DNA of 64,000 bases from the NCBI RefSeq assembly GCF_947500835.1, contig NZ_CANMTQ010000003.1, forward strand, positions 1 to 64,000. The letters are read 5' to 3'. The notes beneath the pieces are model-generated. The model was not told where the DNA came from and made no database searches. It worked only from the letters and a program-made list of their open reading frames with translations. Shown piece after piece: positions 1 through 9,227 of this stretch; position 1 is the stretch's first letter, and each line of letters opens with the position of its first letter. This stretch comes from an uncultured Halomonas sp. GTDB lineage: Bacteria > Pseudomonadota > Gammaproteobacteria > Pseudomonadales > Halomonadaceae. A program made the position numbers and the translations under genes.

Positions 1-71
1 AGCAGTGAAACCGCTCAGCGCCGATGGTAGTGTGGGGTCTCCCCATGTGAGAGTAGGTCATCGTCAGGCAT
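1..71 (+). rRNA. rrf: 5S ribosomal RNA, 3' part
   Basis: The first 71 bases match the 3' half of a bacterial 5S rRNA: the GCGCCGATGGTAGTGTGGGG segment, then TCTCCCCATGTGAGAGTAGG and a closing GTCAGGCA strand. The 5' half lies outside the window. A strong rho-independent terminator follows directly, so this is the tail of an rrn operon read on the plus strand. The exact mature 3' end is estimated. Confidence 0.93.
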
Positions 72-81
72 CTATCCAGAG

Positions 82-110
82 ACCCCGGCCAGTAGTGGCC
101 GGGGTTTTGT
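82..110 (+). terminator. rrn operon terminator
   Basis: An 8-bp perfect GC stem, CCCCGGCC (83-90) and GGCCGGGG (97-104), has a 6-nt loop and is followed by TTTTGT. It sits about 11 bases after the 5S end and would terminate the rrn transcript. Confidence 0.92.
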
Positions 111-226
111 CGTTCCGGATGTCCCCATGGACCCGTTTGTCGGGAACAAACGGGAACCGCTTTAGCGGGCCCGGAGGGCGAGTCTCAGGAGGAGACGAGT
201 AAAGTCCCGGAGTGCCGGCCAGCTCC

Positions 227-243
227 TCGTCAGGCATCTATCC
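227..243 (+). repeat. duplicated 5S 3' tail fragment
   Basis: TCGTCAGGCATCTATCC occurs at 61-77 (5S end plus spacer) and again at 227-243, each time just before a terminator hairpin. The second copy has no 5S body in front of it. It looks like a remnant of a second 5S gene or of an unequal recombination at the rrn end. Origin is inferred. Confidence 0.8.
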
Positions 244-245
244 CA

Positions 246-277
246 ACCCCCCAGCCTTAAACAGGCTGGGGGTTTTT
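246..277 (+). terminator. second rrn-distal terminator
   Basis: A 10-bp stem, CCCCCAGCCT (248-257) and AGGCTGGGGG (263-272), with loop TAAAC is followed by TTTTT. It follows the duplicated 5S tail fragment. The complementary face (AACCCCCC...) could partly serve the convergent hisC transcript, which ends at 305. Confidence 0.88.
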
Positions 278-304
278 GCGTATAAAGCGTAGGAAAATCG
301 AGAA

Positions 305-1360
305 TTAGTGACAAATAGCTTCTAGTGCTTCTAGCAAACTGTCCATTTCATCGTCGGTACCAATCGTGATGCGCAAGAAATCGCGCAATGCTTCGGTATT
401 AAAATGACGAACCAAGATGCCACGCTCACGCAGTGCTGCAAAAACCTGCCCTGCATCGTGATTATCATGATGTACGAGTAGAAAGTTGGTCTGGGAGGGA
501 AGCACTCTGAAGCCCAGTTTTTCCATATGTTGACGCGTATATTCTCGAGTGCGAATGACCCTTTCTCGGCAAGCATCGAAATGCTCGTGATCCTTGAGAG
601 CAGCCACACCGGCAACGATAGCCAAACTGTCGATGGGGTAGGAGTTGAAGGAATTTTTGACCCGCTCCAGCCCTTCGATGAGCTCCCGTGAGCCAATGGC
701 ATAGCCAATGCGCAGCCCGGCTAGGCTGCGTGACTTGGAAAACGTGCCGGTGACCAGCAAGTTAGGATAGTCCTGCACAAGCGGCACAGAAGATTCGCCG
801 CCGAAGTCGACATAGGCTTCGTCAACTAACACTACGCATTCGGTAATGCGTTCTAGCAGCTCTGCAATGGCTGCCCGGCTATGGCCATGTCCGGTAGGGG
901 CGTTGGGATTGGCGAAGACGATGCCACCGCTATCGCCAGTCAGCGCTTGTAAAGGTACCTGCCAGTTATCGTCCAACGCCACGGTACGAGGCTCTATATC
1001 GTACAGGCGGCAATAGACTGGATAGAAACTGTAGCTGATTGACGGCATCGTTAGTGGCTTGGCTTGACGAAAGAAGGCCTGGAATGCCAATGCCAATACC
1101 TCATCAGAACCATTTCCTAAAAACACCTGATTCGGCTCGATACCGAACTCTTCGGTTAACGCTTCTCGTAGCGCGGTAGCGTCGGGATCGGGATAAAGGC
1201 GTAGATGATTCGACGGATAATCGCGTAGCGCTTGCTCCACTCCCGGCGCAGGCGGATAAGGATTTTCGTTGGTATTCAATTTGATCAGGCGTTCGCGGGG
1301 CTGCTCGCCGGGCACATAGGGTGTCAGCTCACGTATCTCGGGACTCCAGAACTTGCTCAT
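305..1360 (-). CDS. hisC: Histidinol-phosphate aminotransferase HisC
   Basis: PLP-dependent class II aminotransferase (351 aa) that converts imidazole acetol phosphate to histidinol phosphate in histidine synthesis. Family signatures are LNTNENPYPP near the N-terminus, the FANPNAPTG segment, the VLVDEAYVDF strand and the FSKSRSLAGLRIGY motif, whose Lys (about residue 209) would bind PLP. The start MSKFWSPEIREL at 1360 fits the family; an upstream in-frame ATG at 1432 would add 24 arginine-rich residues unlike HisC. It is separated from the other his genes by about 10 kb and is divergent from the transporter gene at 1471. Confidence 0.93.
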   Translation of the reverse strand: MSKFWSPEIRELTPYVPGEQPRERLIKLNTNENPYPPAPGVEQALRDYPSNHLRLYPDPDATALREALTEEFGIEPNQVFLGNGSDEVLALAFQAFFRQAKPLTMPSISYSFYPVYCRLYDIEPRTVALDDNWQVPLQALTGDSGGIVFANPNAPTGHGHSRAAIAELLERITECVVLVDEAYVDFGGESSVPLVQDYPNLLVTGTFSKSRSLAGLRIGYAIGSRELIEGLERVKNSFNSYPIDSLAIVAGVAALKDHEHFDACRERVIRTREYTRQHMEKLGFRVLPSQTNFLLVHHDNHDAGQVFAALRERGILVRHFNTEALRDFLRITIGTDDEMDSLLEALEAICH

Positions 1361-1470
1361 GGTTTCTCGCTTCGACAAGGCGGTCTTTCCCCCATGGTGA
1401 CGCGGCGGCGCGGACCGCGCAAGCGCTGGCATGCTAGGCTATGGGGCTTTGGTCTGAGTAACCGATTGCC

Positions 1471-2367
1471 ATGCTTGCCAAGATTCTTTCGACGCTTTTA
1501 CCAGTCTTCCTGATTACCGGATGCGGCACACTTTATGGGCGTTTTCGCACACCGGATATTCGTGGTCTAAATACACTAAACATGGAGCTGTTCGTGCCCA
1601 TGTTAGTGTTCGCCGTACTGGCCGATCGAGAGGCCCCCCTTCAGCAATATGCAGCACTGGCGATCGCTGCAATCGTTATAGTGCTAGGTTCGGGGCTGCT
1701 GCTATGGCCGTTAACCCGATTTTTCAGGCTTGATCTACGTACTTTTTTACCTCCAATGATGTTCAACAATACCGGCAATATGGGGATCCCCCTGCTGGTA
1801 CTAGCGTTCGGTGAAAAGGCCCTTCCCGCCGCGATAGTGTTGTTCATTGTCGAGATGCTGCTGCACTTCTCAGTAGGGCTTTACATGCTTAATCCGCGTA
1901 CGCCCTTGTGGCGAGTGCTGCGCATGCCAATCGTATTCGCGAGTTTAGCGGGACTCAGCATAAATCTTGGTGGCATACCCTTGCCCAGCTGGTTGCTCGA
2001 GGCGATGAACATGTTGGGCGGGGTGGCCATTCCACTGATGTTATTTGCCCTCGGTGTACGCATGCTTGATATTGATTTCAGCGATTGGAAAACAGGGCTG
2101 CTGGGTGCCGTGGCCTGCCCATTAAGTGGCTTGATTCTAGCCTGGCCCATGATCGCGCTGTTTGATCTTCAGGGAATACAGGCCGCATCGCTTTGGGTAT
2201 TTGCTGCGTTACCGCCTGCGGTGCTCAATTATCTACTGGCGGAGCAGTATCGCCAGGAACCGCATAAAGTGGCTTCACTGGTATTAATTGGTAATCTTGG
2301 CAGCTTGATCGTGATGCCAATCGTTCTGGCCCTGGTATTTGCGAATATGGCCGGCATTGCAGAATGA
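1471..2367 (+). CDS. AEC-family (auxin efflux carrier-like) transporter
   Basis: A 298-aa hydrophobic protein with about ten predicted membrane segments in two five-helix halves. It starts with a membrane helix and has the family features NTLNMELFVPMLVFAVLAD and FNNTGNMGIPLLVLAFGEKA (the conserved NTGNMG loop of helix 4). Bacterial AEC members export or import small organic acids; the substrate cannot be read from sequence. It is transcribed divergently from hisC, and no partner gene suggests a substrate. Confidence 0.85.
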   Translation: MLAKILSTLLPVFLITGCGTLYGRFRTPDIRGLNTLNMELFVPMLVFAVLADREAPLQQYAALAIAAIVIVLGSGLLLWPLTRFFRLDLRTFLPPMMFNNTGNMGIPLLVLAFGEKALPAAIVLFIVEMLLHFSVGLYMLNPRTPLWRVLRMPIVFASLAGLSINLGGIPLPSWLLEAMNMLGGVAIPLMLFALGVRMLDIDFSDWKTGLLGAVACPLSGLILAWPMIALFDLQGIQAASLWVFAALPPAVLNYLLAEQYRQEPHKVASLVLIGNLGSLIVMPIVLALVFANMAGIAE

Positions 2368-2641
2368 GCGCTGGCACTTCAATCTAGTCGGCGTGTGTGG
2401 TACTGGGTACTTATATCTCCGGCGCTGTCGTGCTTTGCATCGTCAGTTTCGTATCGTGCTCAATCTATACTGGCTCGGACCCAGAGCATTTTACGGTAGT
2501 GATACCAAGGGATACACTAATTGCCCTACTTTAGGATGAGGCAAGTTACTGCTAGGCTGTCATCGAGCGTAGCTTGCCGTTATCCTGTAGATCAGCACGC
2601 CATGGTGGATGATGCCAGACCCAATCGTTAGGAGGATTCAT

Positions 2642-3097
2642 ATGCAGATCAGGACATTGCTAGCAGGTTCCGCAATGCTAGCTTTGCTGGCGGGTTGCGC
2701 CACCGGCACGCAGCAGGGTGAGGCGCCGGGTATGACCAGCGCTCAAGAACAGGGCACGACCTATCAGGGCACCTTGCCGTGTCGTAACTGTGCAGGAATC
2801 GATATCGACGTCACGTTGGAAGGAGACGAGCAGGCAACTGCCGTCGAGCGTACCTTCGATCTTGAAGCCAGCTATCGTGAGCATCCACAGAATCCTCCTG
2901 CCGAGACCTATCAGGGGCAATGGGAGGTGGTCAGCGGTACGGCAACTGATCCGGAAGCAACTGTGTATGAACTCACGCCCCAAGGCGAAGGTCAGATCTA
3001 TTACTTCCTCAAGCTCAACCCAACCACCCTCGAATTGATCGATCCGCAGCTGCGTCGTTTCGAAAACGGTGAAATGTTGCGCCTGCAGCGCCAGTAG
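2642..3097 (+). CDS. NlpE-like outer-membrane lipoprotein
   Basis: A 151-aa lipoprotein. The signal peptide ends in a lipobox (LLAGC) at about residues 17-21. The mature part begins YQGTLPCRNCAGIDIDVTL, with the CxxC motif of the NlpE N-terminal domain. NlpE in E. coli senses envelope and surface stress for Cpx; only the N-terminal-type domain is present here. The start at 2642 is set by AGGAGG at 2630-2635; an in-frame ATG at 2609 lacks this site. Some 270 bases upstream hold no gene that I can support. Confidence 0.82.
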   Translation: MQIRTLLAGSAMLALLAGCATGTQQGEAPGMTSAQEQGTTYQGTLPCRNCAGIDIDVTLEGDEQATAVERTFDLEASYREHPQNPPAETYQGQWEVVSGTATDPEATVYELTPQGEGQIYYFLKLNPTTLELIDPQLRRFENGEMLRLQRQ

Positions 3098-3215
3098 TAT
3101 CTTTTCGTTACGTTTTGACGTGTCGAGGGCGGCCAATGAGCCGCCTTCGATGTTTCTATAGGATGCGACAACACGTTATAAGCGTTGCCAAGAACAGCAG
3201 CCAAGAGAAGCCAGC

Positions 3216-4595
3216 ATGGCAAAAGCGAAGAGTGCCTTCGTCTGCACCGAGTGCGGTGCCGAATACAGCAAATGGCAGGGGCAGTGCTCGAGCTGTCGTG
3301 AATGGAATACCCTGACCGAAATACGCCTGTCATCGCCACGGCCTGGCACTGCTTCATCGGCAAGCGGGCGCAGTGGTTACGCCGGTGCGGTGTCCCGGGA
3401 GGTGGTCGATCTAGCCGCCGTGGATTTGTCCGAGGTGCCGCGCTTCTCATCCACCTTTGGCGAGTTCGATCGTGTACTGGGCGGTGGCCTGGTACCTGGC
3501 TCGGCGGTGCTGCTGGGAGGCAATCCCGGCGCCGGTAAGTCGACGTTGTTGCTGCAAGTGGCCTGCAAGCTAGCCCAGCAGCGCAGCGTGATCTACGTCA
3601 CCGGGGAGGAGTCGCTGTCCCAGGTGGCAATGCGCGCCCATCGGCTGCAGCTGCCGGTGCAAGGGTTGAAGATGCTGGCGGAAACCAGCGTCGAAACAAT
3701 CCTCGGGGTCGCAGAACGCGAACGACCTCAGGTGTTGATCATCGATTCCATCCAGACCATGCATCTCGAGGACATTAGCTCGGCACCCGGTGGCGTGGCC
3801 CAGGTGCGCGAATCCGCCAGTGCCCTGACCCGTTTTGCCAAACAGACCAACACCGTATTGCTGCTGGTCGGGCATGTGACCAAGGATGGCACCCTGGCAG
3901 GGCCCAAGGTGCTCGAACACATGATCGATGCATCGCTCTTGCTTGAGGGCGGGGCGGATTCGCGTTTTCGTACCCTGCGCGGACAGAAGAACCGGTTTGG
4001 CGCGGTCAATGAACTGGGGGTGTTCGCCATGCTGGAGCATGGCATGAAAGAGGTGAAGAACCCTAGCGCCATCTTCCTGTCGCGCAACGAGGAGCAGGCG
4101 CCGGGCAGTCTGGTGATGGTGGTCTGGGAAGGCACCCGGCCAATCCTTGTCGAGGTGCAGGCGCTGGTGGATGATTCGGCGCTGGGCAATCCGCGCCGGG
4201 TGGCGGTGGGACTCGATCCTAATCGGCTAGCTATGCTGCTGGCAGTGCTGAATCGTCATGGTGGCCTGTTCACCGGGGATCAGGATGTTTTTCTCAACGT
4301 GGTGGGCGGGGTCAAGGTGCTCGAGACCAGCGCCGACCTGGCGGTGTTGCTGGCGGTCGTCTCGAGTCTGCAGAACCGTTCGCTCCCCCGGGAACTTGTG
4401 GTGTTTGGCGAGGTGGGGCTGTCCGGTGAAATTCGCCCGGTGCCCAGCGGCCAGGCGCGTATCGTCGAGGCGGCCAAGCATGGCTTCACCCGGGCCATCG
4501 TGCCCAAAAGCAATGCGCCCAAGCAGGCCCCGAAGGGTATGGAGGTGATTGCAGTGACCAAACTTTCCGAGGCCCTCGAATCCTTGCCGCTTTAG
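3216..4595 (+). CDS. radA: DNA repair protein RadA
   Basis: 459 aa, the usual RadA length. Order of domains: an N-terminal zinc finger (C10, C13, C24, C27), a RecA-type ATPase with Walker A GGNPGAGKST (101-110), the RadA-specific KNRFG motif (258-262) and a C-terminal Lon-protease-like domain. RadA (Sms) drives branch migration of recombination intermediates. The IS30 element begins 21 bases past its stop, so the gene itself is intact. Confidence 0.96.
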   Translation: MAKAKSAFVCTECGAEYSKWQGQCSSCREWNTLTEIRLSSPRPGTASSASGRSGYAGAVSREVVDLAAVDLSEVPRFSSTFGEFDRVLGGGLVPGSAVLLGGNPGAGKSTLLLQVACKLAQQRSVIYVTGEESLSQVAMRAHRLQLPVQGLKMLAETSVETILGVAERERPQVLIIDSIQTMHLEDISSAPGGVAQVRESASALTRFAKQTNTVLLLVGHVTKDGTLAGPKVLEHMIDASLLLEGGADSRFRTLRGQKNRFGAVNELGVFAMLEHGMKEVKNPSAIFLSRNEEQAPGSLVMVVWEGTRPILVEVQALVDDSALGNPRRVAVGLDPNRLAMLLAVLNRHGGLFTGDQDVFLNVVGGVKVLETSADLAVLLAVVSSLQNRSLPRELVVFGEVGLSGEIRPVPSGQARIVEAAKHGFTRAIVPKSNAPKQAPKGMEVIAVTKLSEALESLPL

Positions 4596-4616
4596 AGTAT
4601 TCATTAAATTCAGGGC

Positions 4617-5711
4617 GGATGCAGGTTCTGAGTGCAACACGATCAATGAGTCAATGACGGAACTTCATGGTACTTCGCCATCAGTTCACTCATCATCTCA
4701 ATGGGGCACTTGAAGTCGAAGCGCTTTCGCGGGCGCATGCTTAGCTCAAGCGCTATCTCATCCAGTTCCTTCTGGCTGTAAATCGATAGGTCCGTTCCCT
4801 TGGGCAAGTACTGCCGTATCAGTCCATTGATATTTTCGTTGGCGCCTCTCTGCCACGGGCTATGCGGATCGCAGAAGTAGATGGCGACACCAGTGCTCTG
4901 AGTGATCTTGGCGTGCTGCGTCATCTCTCGCCCCTGGTCATACGTCATGCTCTTCCGCGCAGCCAACGGCATGCGATTCAGCGCAGCGCTAAAGCCTTCC
5001 ACAGCGGAAGTGGCCGTCGCATCGTTCATCTTCGCCAGGATCAGGTAACCGCTTTTGAGTTCGACGAGGGTACCAACCGCCGATGCGTTGCCCTTGCCTT
5101 TGATCAGATCTCCTTCCCAGTGCCCGGGAAATTCACGTTTTTCCACCTCGGAAAAACGAAGGTGAATGCTGACCATGTCTGGGATCTGGTTGCGCCGGTC
5201 AACCTGGCCCCGGCGTGGTTTGCGGGTCGATTTTCCTTGCCGCAAACAATGGATCAACTCCTTTCTCAGCTCACCGACGGGTAATGCGTAGATGGCACTG
5301 TAGATCGTTTCTCGGCAGACGTAGGCGTCTCGAAGGTCTGGGATATTCATGTGCTTGAGCTTGCCGCTGATCTGCTCAGGAGACAAGCGGTGACGCAGCA
5401 TGTAGGAGATCAAAGCGAACCGAGGGCTTCCTGGAAGCAATTTACGCCTTGGCCGACAACCGACTCGACGGTCATGGCGGCGCTGTTGTGCGTGTGGCAC
5501 GCGGTATCTGCCATCGGGTGATCCATTGCGCCGTATCTCACGGCTGATAGTCGAGGGGGACCTTTCGAGCAGAGCCGCTACCTTTCTGACGCTCAAGCCG
5601 TGCTCGAGGCTAAACTGGATCGTTGCACGTTCTTCGATGCAGAGTTCTGAATATGACATGGATACAACACCTTACCGATTTGGTCAGATGTTGCACTCAG
5701 AATTTGCGGCC
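4617..5711. mobile_element. IS30-family insertion sequence
   Basis: About 1,095 bp bounded by imperfect 23-bp inverted repeats: left 4617-4639 and right 5689-5711. They share a perfect inner core TTCTGAGTGCAACA and the outer GG. The single transposase gene fills the inside on the minus strand. No clear target-site duplication is visible (left flank ends ...GGC, right flank begins AAG...), so the outermost bases or the copy's history are uncertain. Length and organisation fit IS30. Confidence 0.85.
4643..5659 (-). CDS. IS30-family transposase
   Basis: 338 aa. It begins with a helix-turn-helix region of IS30 type (SVRKVAALLERSPSTISREIRRN) and continues with the DDE integrase core: HWEGDLIKGKGNASAVGTLVE (first Asp), MTYDQGREMTQHAK (second Asp) and the CDPHSPWQRGANENINGLIRQYLPKG segment carrying the catalytic Glu. 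It is full length without internal stops, so the element may be active. Confidence 0.94.
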   Translation of the reverse strand: MSYSELCIEERATIQFSLEHGLSVRKVAALLERSPSTISREIRRNGSPDGRYRVPHAQQRRHDRRVGCRPRRKLLPGSPRFALISYMLRHRLSPEQISGKLKHMNIPDLRDAYVCRETIYSAIYALPVGELRKELIHCLRQGKSTRKPRRGQVDRRNQIPDMVSIHLRFSEVEKREFPGHWEGDLIKGKGNASAVGTLVELKSGYLILAKMNDATATSAVEGFSAALNRMPLAARKSMTYDQGREMTQHAKITQSTGVAIYFCDPHSPWQRGANENINGLIRQYLPKGTDLSIYSQKELDEIALELSMRPRKRFDFKCPIEMMSELMAKYHEVPSLTH

Positions 5712-5760
5712 AAGCAGTTTAATGTTTGATTAATTCAATAAAATTAATTGGGGATGGCGG

Positions 5761-6612
5761 CTATTTAAGACCATTGAGTAGTCGTCTGCCTGCTTTTTCC
5801 GCGAACAATTTAGCTCCATTGAAGTAAAATTTTGCAAGAACTTCTTGCTGTACGATTATTCCTGTTTCAATATCAATCATCCGCCATCCGGATGCAGAGA
5901 ATTCAGTTGCTCCCGACAATCCCGGACCGCTTGCAGTAGCTGATACATTTTCATTAAATACAGCAGCCTCTCTATCACTGACACTGGTTGTGCCTATATA
6001 TTGGCATTTGCTTTGGGTTGTTATATTAATGTTTTTTGGATTTTCTGAGCTGAAGTCACTTGCTAAATAAAGAGTTTTACCAAGAAGTATTTCATCAGCT
6101 AGGCATCGAGTTGTATATCCGGGAGTTAATTTTTTTGTAAGCGCATAGTCCCCGGCTTGAGAGTATCCTGCGATGGTATTGTTGAGAATCTCTTCAAATC
6201 CCTCCACTTTAGAAATATCAATTAGTTTTCCGCTAGATGTCTCCCATGCTTTGAAAGAGTACTCCTTCACCATGCGGTTAGCATATCTTTGAAGGTGCAT
6301 TTCGAATGTTATGTCATCTTCTGTTATGGTCATAATTTGATTTGTAATTCCATCTTTGAAAAAGCTTGCAACCTTAGTCTTTTTTGGAGGGGTGTTGCCT
6401 AGAGTGTCTATGTACTCATACTCGCCAACAGCTTCTAGTTCAATTGCTGAAATGCTTTTCTTCTGTACTGGCTTTGAATATCCATACTGATCGCTGAATC
6501 TTGATACTAAATCAACTTTACTGCTGTTTTTTGAGAGGGCGCAGCTAGACAATGATACACATAGTAAAATTAGTACAACATTTTTTGTGCATCCTTTTGA
6601 TATGATGTACAT
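5761..6612 (-). CDS. Hypothetical AT-rich lipoprotein
   Basis: 283 aa with a signal peptide and lipobox LSSC near residue 24. The mature protein is polar and predicted secreted; I do not recognise the family. Its base composition is clearly more AT-rich than the neighbours (runs such as TTTTTTGGATTTTC), and it lies between the IS30 copy and selD, so horizontal acquisition is likely. No partner gene is present. Confidence 0.7.
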   Translation of the reverse strand: MYIISKGCTKNVVLILLCVSLSSCALSKNSSKVDLVSRFSDQYGYSKPVQKKSISAIELEAVGEYEYIDTLGNTPPKKTKVASFFKDGITNQIMTITEDDITFEMHLQRYANRMVKEYSFKAWETSSGKLIDISKVEGFEEILNNTIAGYSQAGDYALTKKLTPGYTTRCLADEILLGKTLYLASDFSSENPKNINITTQSKCQYIGTTSVSDREAAVFNENVSATASGPGLSGATEFSASGWRMIDIETGIIVQQEVLAKFYFNGAKLFAEKAGRRLLNGLK

Positions 6613-7105
6613 AAGCTTCCTTTTTCATGGCAATAAAAAGCAGTTTTTCTGCTAAGGTAATATATCTTGCATAATTTACATATCTTAACATGATCAATTT
6701 TTATAAATACTATGAATAGGACCCGAAATCACTGTCTTTTCTTAGAAGTGCTTTCCACCTTGGCCGGCAACTAATAAAAATTTTATTAGGTGTAAGGCAT
6801 CTTGCAATAGATCAAGACGCTGAGCCTGTTCTTTATTAGCAGCGCGTGAAAATAACTTTGTCCTAGCATAAGCGCCTGCATGAGATATTAATTTTTGAAT
6901 AATAGTCTTATCTAAATTTTTCCAGCAATTGTGGCTATTTATAATCTGATTCAAAATCAAAATTTACTTCACAACCTTTAAAAAAGAACTTGAAAAAGCA
7001 GGGGCTCAATAGCTTGTGAAAAAGCGTTTTGATACCACCAAATCTGCTGTCTACGTCCTGTATAATCGAGTCGCAATATCATCAATACTGCCAAGGAGAA
7101 CCTCG
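6613..7105. other. AT-rich intergenic stretch
   Basis: About 490 bases with low GC between the lipoprotein gene and selD. One minus-strand frame of 72 codons (6742-6960) opens only from TTG and has no clear ribosome site. It could be a fragment of a lost gene, but I cannot support it as a gene. The last part should hold the selD promoter; no clean -35/-10 pair was identified. Confidence 0.5.
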
Positions 7106-8143
7106 ATGAGTGCCATTCGACTGACTCAGTACAGTCACGGTGCAGGGTGTGGCTGCAAGATCGCCCCGGACGTGCTCGATAGTATTCTGGCCAAGGCTGG
7201 CCCGGGCGCCGGCAGTCCTAAGCTGATCGTCGGCAACCAAGGTCGCGAGGATGCCGCCGTCTACGATCTGGGCGATGGTCGCGGCATGATCGCCACCACC
7301 GATTTCTTCATGCCCATCGTCGACGATCCCTTTGATTTTGGCCGGATTGCCGCTACCAACGCCATCAGCGATGTGTATGCCATGGGTGGCACGCCGGTAC
7401 TCGCCTTGGGAATTCTCGGCTGGCCGCTGGACAAGCTGAGCGCGAGCATCGCCGGGGATGTGATCGCTGGAGCCCAGGCAGTGTGCCGGGAGTTGGGCCT
7501 GGCGCTGGCGGGTGGACACTCCATCGATGCCCCGGAGCCGATCTTCGGTCTCGCGGTCAATGGGCTAGTCGATCTTGATCATTTGAAACTCAACAAGAAT
7601 GCCCAGCCTGGCGATCTGCTTTATCTCACCAAGCCGCTTGGGGTGGGCATACTGACTACCGCCGAAAAGCAAGGGCTGCTTCAGCCTGGCCATCATGGCC
7701 TGGCCCGGGAAACGATGCTCCAGTCCAATGTCATCGGCACCGGCCTGGCCCGGGTGTCCGGAGTTCATGCCATGACTGATGTGACCGGATTCGGTCTGGC
7801 CGGTCATCTCGCTGAAATGTGCGAAGCCAGCGGCGTCAAAGCGCGCATCGATTACAAGCGCCTGCCGCGTCTGGCGGAAGCCGAAGCCTACCGGCGTCAG
7901 GGCGCGGTGCCAGGCGGCAGTGCCCGCAATCGCCAGGCACTGGGCGAAAAACTGCCAACCATCGACGAGGCGCATTGGCAATGGCTTTGCGATCCCCAGA
8001 CCTCCGGGGGTCTGCTGCTGGCGGTTCATCCGTCCTGGGCCGATGATGTGGAGCGCATCGGGCGGGATTATGATCTGCAGCTCGAGTCCTTCGGTGAATG
8101 TGTCAAGACCGGCGGCGAGGCGTTGATCGAGGTGCGGGGGTGA
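7106..8143 (+). CDS. selD: Selenide, water dikinase SelD (selenophosphate synthase)
   Basis: 345 aa. It makes selenophosphate from selenide and ATP. The N-terminus MSAIRLTQYSHGAGCGCK matches SelD, with the active-site residue as Cys (C17, not selenocysteine) and the adjacent catalytic Lys (K18). The GMIATTDFFMPIVDDP and ATNAISDVYAMGGTP motifs of the AIRS/PurM-type ATP fold follow. The start at 7106 follows AAGGAGA; a longer frame from 7016 has no homology-like content. The stop overlaps the start of mnmH, which implies coupling for tRNA selenation. Confidence 0.95.
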   Translation: MSAIRLTQYSHGAGCGCKIAPDVLDSILAKAGPGAGSPKLIVGNQGREDAAVYDLGDGRGMIATTDFFMPIVDDPFDFGRIAATNAISDVYAMGGTPVLALGILGWPLDKLSASIAGDVIAGAQAVCRELGLALAGGHSIDAPEPIFGLAVNGLVDLDHLKLNKNAQPGDLLYLTKPLGVGILTTAEKQGLLQPGHHGLARETMLQSNVIGTGLARVSGVHAMTDVTGFGLAGHLAEMCEASGVKARIDYKRLPRLAEAEAYRRQGAVPGGSARNRQALGEKLPTIDEAHWQWLCDPQTSGGLLLAVHPSWADDVERIGRDYDLQLESFGECVKTGGEALIEVRG

Positions 8144-9225
8144 ATCTACCGCTGATCGAACCGGATCTTGCCCTATTGCGCCAGAATCGTCTGCTGATCG
8201 ATGTGCGTGCGCCGGTGGAGTTTGCCGAGGGCAGTTTGCCCGGGGCCATCAATCTGCCGCTGATGGATGACGAGGAACGTCACCAGGTTGGTATCTGCTA
8301 CAAGCAGCACGGCCAGCAGGCGGCGATCGAGCTTGGCAACCGGCTGGTGACCGGCAACCTCAAGGCGTCCCGAGTAGCGGCATGGCAGCGCGCCATCGAG
8401 GGGCAACCAGAGGCGGTGATCTACTGCTTTCGCGGCGGGCTGCGCTCACGGATCGCTCAACAATGGCTGCTGGAGGCGGGGATCGAGCGACCGCGTATTC
8501 GCGGTGGCTGGAAGTCCATGCGCCAAGCGCTTTGCGCGCACATCGATGCCGCTGCGGCGCGTCCCATGCTCATCGTTGGCGGGCTGACCGGCTGTGCCAA
8601 GACCGAGCTCATACAATGCCTGGAAAACGGCGTCGATCTGGAAGGCTGCGCTCGGCACAAGGGCTCCGCCTTCGGTCGTCATCCGTTGCCGGCACCCTCG
8701 CAGATCGATTTCGAGCACGCGCTGGCTCGTCAACTCATGGATGTTTCGGATAGCTTTGTGTTGGAAGACGAATCGCGACATATCGGTGTTGTCAATATTC
8801 CACTGACGTTCTGGCAGGCAATGGAGCGGGCGCCTCGAATACGGGTGGAAATGCCCCTTGACTGGCGCCTTGCGCGTATTCACAAGGACTATATCGAGGA
8901 TCTCTGGGCGACCTATCGTTGCCAATACGGGCAGTGGCTGGGCTGGGCGTTGATGCGTAAACAGTTGAGCAGTGCCCTGGGTCGGTTAAAGAAGCGCCTG
9001 GGCAGCGCTCGACTGGCGCGTTTGTCACGGCTGCAGCAATTGGCTTTTCGCGAGCACGAGCGAGGCAATACCCAGGCTCACGAGGCATGGCTCGGGCCGC
9101 TATTGACCGAATACTACGATCCAATGTATCGACACCAGCTTGAAAAACATGCTCGCACCTTTTTGCATGTCGGCGACTGGGAAAGCTGCCTGGCGTTTGC
9201 CAGGGATTGGCAGAAACACTTGTGA
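8140..9225 (+). CDS. mnmH: tRNA 2-selenouridine synthase MnmH (SelU)
   Basis: 361 aa. It replaces 2-thiouridine sulfur by selenium at the wobble base of certain tRNAs, using selenophosphate from SelD. An N-terminal rhodanese domain contains the catalytic Cys in VIYCFRGGLRSR (C96). A P-loop domain follows, with GGLTGCAKTE (147-156). The GTG start at 8140 overlaps the selD stop in a GTGA arrangement; an upstream ATG at 8098 lies inside selD and has no matching sequence. No selA or selB is seen nearby, so the pair probably serves tRNA modification. Confidence 0.93.
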   Translation: MNLPLIEPDLALLRQNRLLIDVRAPVEFAEGSLPGAINLPLMDDEERHQVGICYKQHGQQAAIELGNRLVTGNLKASRVAAWQRAIEGQPEAVIYCFRGGLRSRIAQQWLLEAGIERPRIRGGWKSMRQALCAHIDAAAARPMLIVGGLTGCAKTELIQCLENGVDLEGCARHKGSAFGRHPLPAPSQIDFEHALARQLMDVSDSFVLEDESRHIGVVNIPLTFWQAMERAPRIRVEMPLDWRLARIHKDYIEDLWATYRCQYGQWLGWALMRKQLSSALGRLKKRLGSARLARLSRLQQLAFREHERGNTQAHEAWLGPLLTEYYDPMYRHQLEKHARTFLHVGDWESCLAFARDWQKHL

Positions 9226-9227
9226 TG

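Noticed and set aside
4617..5711. Target-site duplication of the IS30 copy
   Set aside because: The bases flanking the inverted repeats do not match each other, so none is claimed.
6742..6960. 72-codon minus-strand frame in the AT-rich gap before selD
   Set aside because: It opens only from TTG, has no ribosome site and no recognised domain; kept as a note under the gap.
7016..7105. N-terminal extension of SelD
   Set aside because: The 30 extra residues do not resemble SelD, and AAGGAGA precedes the internal ATG at 7106.
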